DNA of 64,000 nucleotides from assembly GCA_023251755.1 (NCBI GenBank), contig JAHEYF010000008.1, positions 1 through 64,000 of the forward strand, read 5' to 3'. The DNA comes from Bacteroidota bacterium. GTDB taxonomy: Bacteria; Bacteroidota; Bacteroidia; B-17B0; Aurantibacillaceae. Positions 60,262 through 64,000 of the stretch are shown here, in pieces. Made by a program: the position numbers and the translations under genes. The number at the start of each line of letters is the position of its first letter. Position 1 is the stretch's first letter. The notes beneath the pieces were generated by a model that had not been told where the DNA came from, searched no databases, and saw only the letters and a list, made by a program, of their open reading frames with translations.

Positions 60262-61008
60262 ATGAACAAACAGATTTTCACCTCTATTGTTCTGCTGCTT
60301 GCAATTGGTTTTATACTCAGTGGCTGCAAACGCGAGAATTTATGCGATTGTGTAAAAGGTACAGGAAAAAGAAAAACTGAAACCAGGGATGTTTCCGGTT
60401 TTACCAAAATATACATGGAAGATAAAATTGATGTGTATTTTACGCAATCTTTAGACTCATCCTTTGAAGTAATGGTTGAAGCCGGTAATCATTTGCTTAA
60501 CCTTATAAAAACAGAGGTGGTGGATGGAGAGCTTCGGATTAAAAACAACAACAAGTGCGGCTGGATGCGCAGTTATAAAAAGGATGAGATCAAAGTGTTT
60601 GTCAAAGCGCCTCATCTTTATTTTCTGAACAATAATTCTGTTGGAAATTTTTATTGTGAAAACACCCTCAATGAAAAGCTTATCGATTATTCTGTACGCA
60701 ACTCAGGAGATGTTTATTTGAATGTAATTTGCACACAAGCTGTGGGGCATCTGCACGGTGCCGGGGATATTTATATTTCGGGGGCTGCGGGTGAGCACGA
60801 TGTGCATTGTACCGGACAGGGTTTTGTGAATGCCGGTGAATTGACCACCAACTATACCTGGATTCATTATGATTCCAGCGGAAGGGCCCGTGTGAAAACT
60901 TCCGGCCTGCTTTATGTTATGTTATACGGTAGCGGAGATGTGTACTATACCGGGGCCAATACTATACACAGTGAAATTTATGGCAAAGGAAAACTGATTA
61001 GTTATTAA
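60262..61008 (+). CDS. Lipoprotein with head GIN (DUF2807) domain
   Basis: 248 residues. Lipoprotein signal ending FILSGC, then the DUF2807 beta-solenoid: GTGKRKTETRDVSGFTKIYM, IDVYFTQSLDSSFEVMVEAG, then rows of short strands with NSGDVYLNV, GAGDIYISG and GSGDVYYTG, each a rung of the helix. DUF2807 proteins are common periplasmic or surface proteins of Bacteroidota with no assigned activity. It starts 5 bp after the PagL-like stop and overlaps the next start codon in TAATG, so the three genes form one operon. Confidence 0.85.
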   Translation: MNKQIFTSIVLLLAIGFILSGCKRENLCDCVKGTGKRKTETRDVSGFTKIYMEDKIDVYFTQSLDSSFEVMVEAGNHLLNLIKTEVVDGELRIKNNNKCGWMRSYKKDEIKVFVKAPHLYFLNNNSVGNFYCENTLNEKLIDYSVRNSGDVYLNVICTQAVGHLHGAGDIYISGAAGEHDVHCTGQGFVNAGELTTNYTWIHYDSSGRARVKTSGLLYVMLYGSGDVYYTGANTIHSEIYGKGKLISY

Positions 61009-62315
61009 TGAAATTAAAACCTTTAATATTTATAACACTGAGCATCCTTGCTCAAATTACCCTGCATGGGCAAAGCGGCAAAGACGATTATGTGAACGAT
61101 AATTACATCCGTTACCAGGACTGGGTTTACAAACGCAACATCAAAACCGTTCAACTGCATGAAATATCCTGGGAACTATCAGCGCCCTTGCTTGAATGGG
61201 GAACGGAACAGCAATTGGAATTAAGTTTTGATGATTTGGATGCGGGGTCTAAACAATATACCTATACGCTGGTTCACTGTGATGCCGCCTGGAACCCAAC
61301 CGATTTAATGCAGGCCGAATACCTTGGCGGGTATTTTGAAGACAATATTTCGAATTATAATTATTCATTTAACACTCTTCAAAAATACACGCATTACAAG
61401 GTTGTTTTTCCAAACAACTCAATGAAAATTACCAAGAAGGGAAATTATATTGTAAAAGTTTACCAGGACAGCGATAAAGAAAACCTTGTACTCACCAAAC
61501 GTTTTATGGTGTTTCAGAATTTAATTACCATTGTTGGCAATGTACACCAGGGCGCGGCAGCCGATGATTATTTTAATAAACAGGAAGTTGATTTCAGTAT
61601 TTTATTCGGAGGCTACAACCTTACGAATCCCTTTGCCGATTTAAAAGTGGTCATTGCCCAAAACAACCGATGGGACAATGCCTTGTATGGACTAAAACCC
61701 ATGTTTGTAAAAGACAAAGAGCTTACTTACGATTACGACGACAACAGCAACACCTTTGAAGGCGGCAATGAATTCAGGAACTTTGACATGAAAAGCATCC
61801 GTTTTCTGAGCCAGTTTTTAAAAGCTGCGTACAAAGATTCCAACAATGTAAACCACGTTGATTTACTGACCGATGAATTAAAAACCTATAAGCGTTATAC
61901 GCAGGTGCAGGATATTAACGGCGGCTACCTAGTTAAAATTCAGGAGCGCGACAACAGCGAAATAGAAGCCGATTATTGTATGGTTAATTTTTTCTTCCCT
62001 TATGATAACCCTATGCACAATGGTAATTTTTATGTGATGGGTAAATTAAGCGACTGGAGAATGAACAAAGAAAACCGTATGATTTACAATTACAAACGTA
62101 TGGGGTATGAATGCAATATATATTTAAAGCAGGGTTATTACAATTATGAATATGTTTTTTTAGAAGATGGTAAAACAGCGGCTGATGAAACACTGATTGA
62201 GGGCAAGCACTGGGAAACGGAAAACGAATACACTATATATGTATACCACCGTGCCCAGGGAACCTACTACGACCAGTTGATTGGATTGAAACGCATGAAT
62301 TCGATGCGGAAATAG
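61008..62315 (+). CDS. Type IX secretion system plug-type protein (DUF5103)
   Basis: 435 residues. Signal peptide to about residue 21 (ITLSILAQITLHGQ), then the DUF5103 sequence: DWVYKRNIKTVQLHEISWEL, LELSFDDLDAGSKQYTYTLV, HCDAAWNPTDLMQAEYLGGY, KGNYIVKVYQDSDKENLVLT. The C-terminal half has NFYVMGKLSDWRMNKENRM, an early-set/CBM48-like module. In structural work on T9SS a protein of this type blocks the SprA translocon pore from the periplasmic side; assignment to that role is by family resemblance. Last gene of the PagL-DUF2807-DUF5103 operon. Confidence 0.8.
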   Translation: MKLKPLIFITLSILAQITLHGQSGKDDYVNDNYIRYQDWVYKRNIKTVQLHEISWELSAPLLEWGTEQQLELSFDDLDAGSKQYTYTLVHCDAAWNPTDLMQAEYLGGYFEDNISNYNYSFNTLQKYTHYKVVFPNNSMKITKKGNYIVKVYQDSDKENLVLTKRFMVFQNLITIVGNVHQGAAADDYFNKQEVDFSILFGGYNLTNPFADLKVVIAQNNRWDNALYGLKPMFVKDKELTYDYDDNSNTFEGGNEFRNFDMKSIRFLSQFLKAAYKDSNNVNHVDLLTDELKTYKRYTQVQDINGGYLVKIQERDNSEIEADYCMVNFFFPYDNPMHNGNFYVMGKLSDWRMNKENRMIYNYKRMGYECNIYLKQGYYNYEYVFLEDGKTAADETLIEGKHWETENEYTIYVYHRAQGTYYDQLIGLKRMNSMRK

Positions 62316-62317
62316 AA

Positions 62318-63817
62318 TTAAAACGTTTCTATTTTATCAAAGCCTTCGTTGTTGAATTTACACCTGGCCCAGCCATAAAAATTGAAGACCCAAAACACAT
62401 TGTTTTCATAAAAATCATTTTTCAGTTTCGATAATTTATCACTTAATATTTCGAATATTTCTTTTTGTTTAACGGGTGTGTTGGCAACAATTAATTTTTT
62501 AAGTGAGGAAATAATTATTTTTTCAAACTGGTAATAGGCTGTATTTACTAATAAATTACGGTAGGTGTTGTTTATCGCGTATTCTAAATAATCAAACTGT
62601 CCCATCTCATAAAATAAAATAAGCCTGTATATTTTCAACAGGTTGGTCACGCTTTTCATGACTGCCGGGTTTTCTAAATTATCCATTTTATTTACCCAGT
62701 AAAGCGCCTTTTTAAAATCGCTTTGCATAAAATAATTCACCGATAAATTATTAATGGTGTGAATCCTGAAATCTATCCGTATTTCTTCCTGTTTCAACTC
62801 AAATTCCTTATCAAGTTTTTTCAGCAGGTTTGTTTTATTGGCAGGAGCCCCGTGCCGCAACCAATACACCTCATACAGAAAGCAGGTGTCTGTTTTGTAA
62901 TGTTCATTGCTTTTGAATTTAACCTGAATATTTTTTAATTCATCCAGGGTTTGTTTCATCATCTTGTAATTTCTGATACTGGAATAAGAATACATTAAAT
63001 TGGTTAAGGAATAAATAGAGGTTTGCTCCTGTTCCCGGTTTTTATTTTTTATTTTTTCAAACAGCACTACGCATTGTTTAAAATGATAGCTGGCCGATTC
63101 GTAATTTTTTATGGTCACATAATACAAGCCAAGCCCCATGTAATACTTCCATTTTGAGGCCAGCGACAAGGGGTAATTCTCCCCTTTTTTAAGTATGGGT
63201 GCAATAATTTCTGTGAGCTCCTTCAGGTCCACCTCGTTTCTAATCACTATATTTTTCTTCAGTTTAAATGCACGCACCCTGCCCATAAAATTATTGAATT
63301 CAATTTCCCTTTTTATTTTTTCAAGCAACTCATCCAGTTCACGTTCACTGTCGTTGGCTTTTGCATAGTTCCCCGATAAATTGAGTTCAAGGTTTATTTT
63401 AGAAACAAATTCCGTAATTATTAAACTGTAAGAATACAGCTCATTCTTTTGAGCCAGTTTAAGGGCCTTGGTTAATATATCAAGGCTTTGCTTGTACAGC
63501 GAACGTTTATACATTGTTTCGGCTGCCGATAACATTTTACCCAGGTGACTGATGGGTGAACCGGTATTGAACTCCGAAATAAAATCCTCCACCTGCACCT
63601 GCAGGTAATTTTTTATCCGGGAGAAATTTTTTAGTTTGCACTGGTCTTTTATTTCCTGTTCGTTTGCTTTTGCCTGTTTCTCATACATTTCAAACACGGT
63701 TAAATACCCGCTGTTGTCATGTACAGAGTGGGACAAACATTGTTGTTTAAAAAGCAGACGTTCTTTTTTTGTCAAGGAATGGATCAGTTCATGCAGTTTA
63801 TTGGAAAAGGTTTTCAT
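62318..63817 (-). CDS. Uncharacterised ~500-residue helical protein, copy 3 (paralogue of 35203-36699)
   Basis: 499 residues, all-helical, cytoplasmic by sequence. It begins MKTFSNKLHELIHSLTKKER and shares with copy 1 the blocks GYLTVFEMYEKQ, NFSRIKNYLQVQVEDFISEF, LSVNYFMQSDFKKALYWVNK and VFNFYGWARCKFNNEGFDKI, at matching positions and with equal total length. The many Leu/Tyr heptads and YKQSLDILTKALKLAQKN suggest TPR-like helix pairs. Its 3' end is 2 bp from the convergent DUF5103 gene. No function known. Confidence 0.8.
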   Translation of the reverse strand: MKTFSNKLHELIHSLTKKERLLFKQQCLSHSVHDNSGYLTVFEMYEKQAKANEQEIKDQCKLKNFSRIKNYLQVQVEDFISEFNTGSPISHLGKMLSAAETMYKRSLYKQSLDILTKALKLAQKNELYSYSLIITEFVSKINLELNLSGNYAKANDSERELDELLEKIKREIEFNNFMGRVRAFKLKKNIVIRNEVDLKELTEIIAPILKKGENYPLSLASKWKYYMGLGLYYVTIKNYESASYHFKQCVVLFEKIKNKNREQEQTSIYSLTNLMYSYSSIRNYKMMKQTLDELKNIQVKFKSNEHYKTDTCFLYEVYWLRHGAPANKTNLLKKLDKEFELKQEEIRIDFRIHTINNLSVNYFMQSDFKKALYWVNKMDNLENPAVMKSVTNLLKIYRLILFYEMGQFDYLEYAINNTYRNLLVNTAYYQFEKIIISSLKKLIVANTPVKQKEIFEILSDKLSKLKNDFYENNVFWVFNFYGWARCKFNNEGFDKIETF

Positions 63818-63853
63818 AGGGGGAATTAAGTTAAAGAATTAAAGTTTAAAATT

Positions 63854-63873
63854 CAAAGGATAATATTCCTTTG
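63854..63873. promoter_or_regulatory. Short inverted repeat in divergent promoter region
   Basis: CAAAGGA (63854-63860) and TCCTTTG (63867-63873) form a 7-bp inverted repeat with TAATAT between, in the 104-bp space between the divergent genes at 63817 and 63922. TATCTTTA at 63882-63889 is one base off a -7 box for the right-hand gene. A possible operator; weak evidence. Confidence 0.3.
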
Positions 63874-63921
63874 GCATCACTTATCTTTACACCTTTTTAA
63901 ACATAAGCAAAAGTACTGATT

Positions 63922-64000
63922 ATGCAGGTGAAATTTATTCTTTTTATATGTATACTCATCGGCCTTGCCGGCTGTAGTGATAATGATAGTATAGGGAACA
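63922..64000 (+). CDS. Lipoprotein, N-terminal fragment
   Basis: The gene runs off the right edge. The 26 visible codons start MQVKFILFICILIGLAGC, a lipoprotein signal peptide with lipobox LAGC, then SDNDSIGN. Family cannot be judged from the fragment. Confidence 0.65.
   Translation, partial: MQVKFILFICILIGLAGCSDNDSIGN

Overview
The window is chromosomal DNA of a member of the Bacteroidota, probably an aerobic, gliding-type or T9SS-secreting environmental lineage. The evidence is a GldA-type ABC ATPase, a SusC/SusD pair, several very large secreted proteins ending in the gliding-motility/T9SS C-terminal domain (CHU_C) or the T9SS type A tail, a DUF5103 T9SS plug protein, DUF5723 proteins, an OmpA with thrombospondin-3 repeats, aerobic phenylacetyl-CoA epoxidase genes, and repeated matches to the Bacteroidota promoter form TTTG-N19/20-TAnnTTTG. 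I see no phage genes, transposase, rRNA or CRISPR array. I cannot name the genus.

Layout. 1-2.3 kb: start of a membrane pyrophosphatase gene, gldA, and a secreted protein with a TonB plug but no barrel. 2.4-11 kb: a lipoprotein, a susC-susD pair closed by a strong terminator, and a NagB/PIG-L fusion. 11.2-15.3 kb: a two-component system (minus) facing a lipoprotein, a c-type cytochrome lipoprotein and a TonB-C-domain protein, with a GTTAAC-N5-GTTAAC direct repeat between them. 15.3-16.9 kb: an ATPase/wHTH/nuclease-like gene bracketed by a 21-bp direct repeat and palindromes, which looks like a mobile cassette. 17-26.7 kb: housekeeping block (tRNA-Leu, prs, rplY, panD, a flippase-like membrane protein, a heptose-phosphate adenylyltransferase, a polysaccharide flippase, dut, pgk, a DUF5723 protein, an SDR). 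26.9-45.4 kb: a secreted-protein island with a thioredoxin-like T9SS protein, three giant CHU_C proteins and an S8 protease, interleaved with two members of an uncharacterised ~500-residue family. 45.4-55 kb: dipeptide epimerase, OmpA/TSP3, an 893-residue membrane-anchored protein, rnhB, and the RelA/SpoT gene. 55-58.2 kb: paaABC-(small ORF)-paaD. 58.2-64 kb: mazG, a PagL-like deacylase, a DUF2807 lipoprotein, a T9SS plug protein, a third member of the ~500-residue family, and the start of a lipoprotein gene.

Three things stand out beyond ordinary annotation. First, four genes of the secreted-protein island share an upstream block of the form CCGATTATTG-N4-TTTTTGATTTG. It ends at the presumed -33 box and is followed 19-20 bp later by a -7-like box, which suggests a dedicated regulon for T9SS cargo. 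Second, intergenic spaces carry several families of short 'word' repeats (CTTATATG..., GAACGAATAAAC..., AGAGTCTATAGTTGAG..., GTACGAAT..., AGTAGCAGGTA...). Most are arranged as imperfect hairpins, and the families differ from each other in sequence but share the same architecture. Third, the ~500-residue helical family is present three times. Its function is unknown, and two copies sit among the secreted-protein genes.

All calls rest on reading the sequence and on recognition of families. No database search was run. Start codons were moved from the longest ORF where a signal peptide, promoter or terminator argued for a shorter form.
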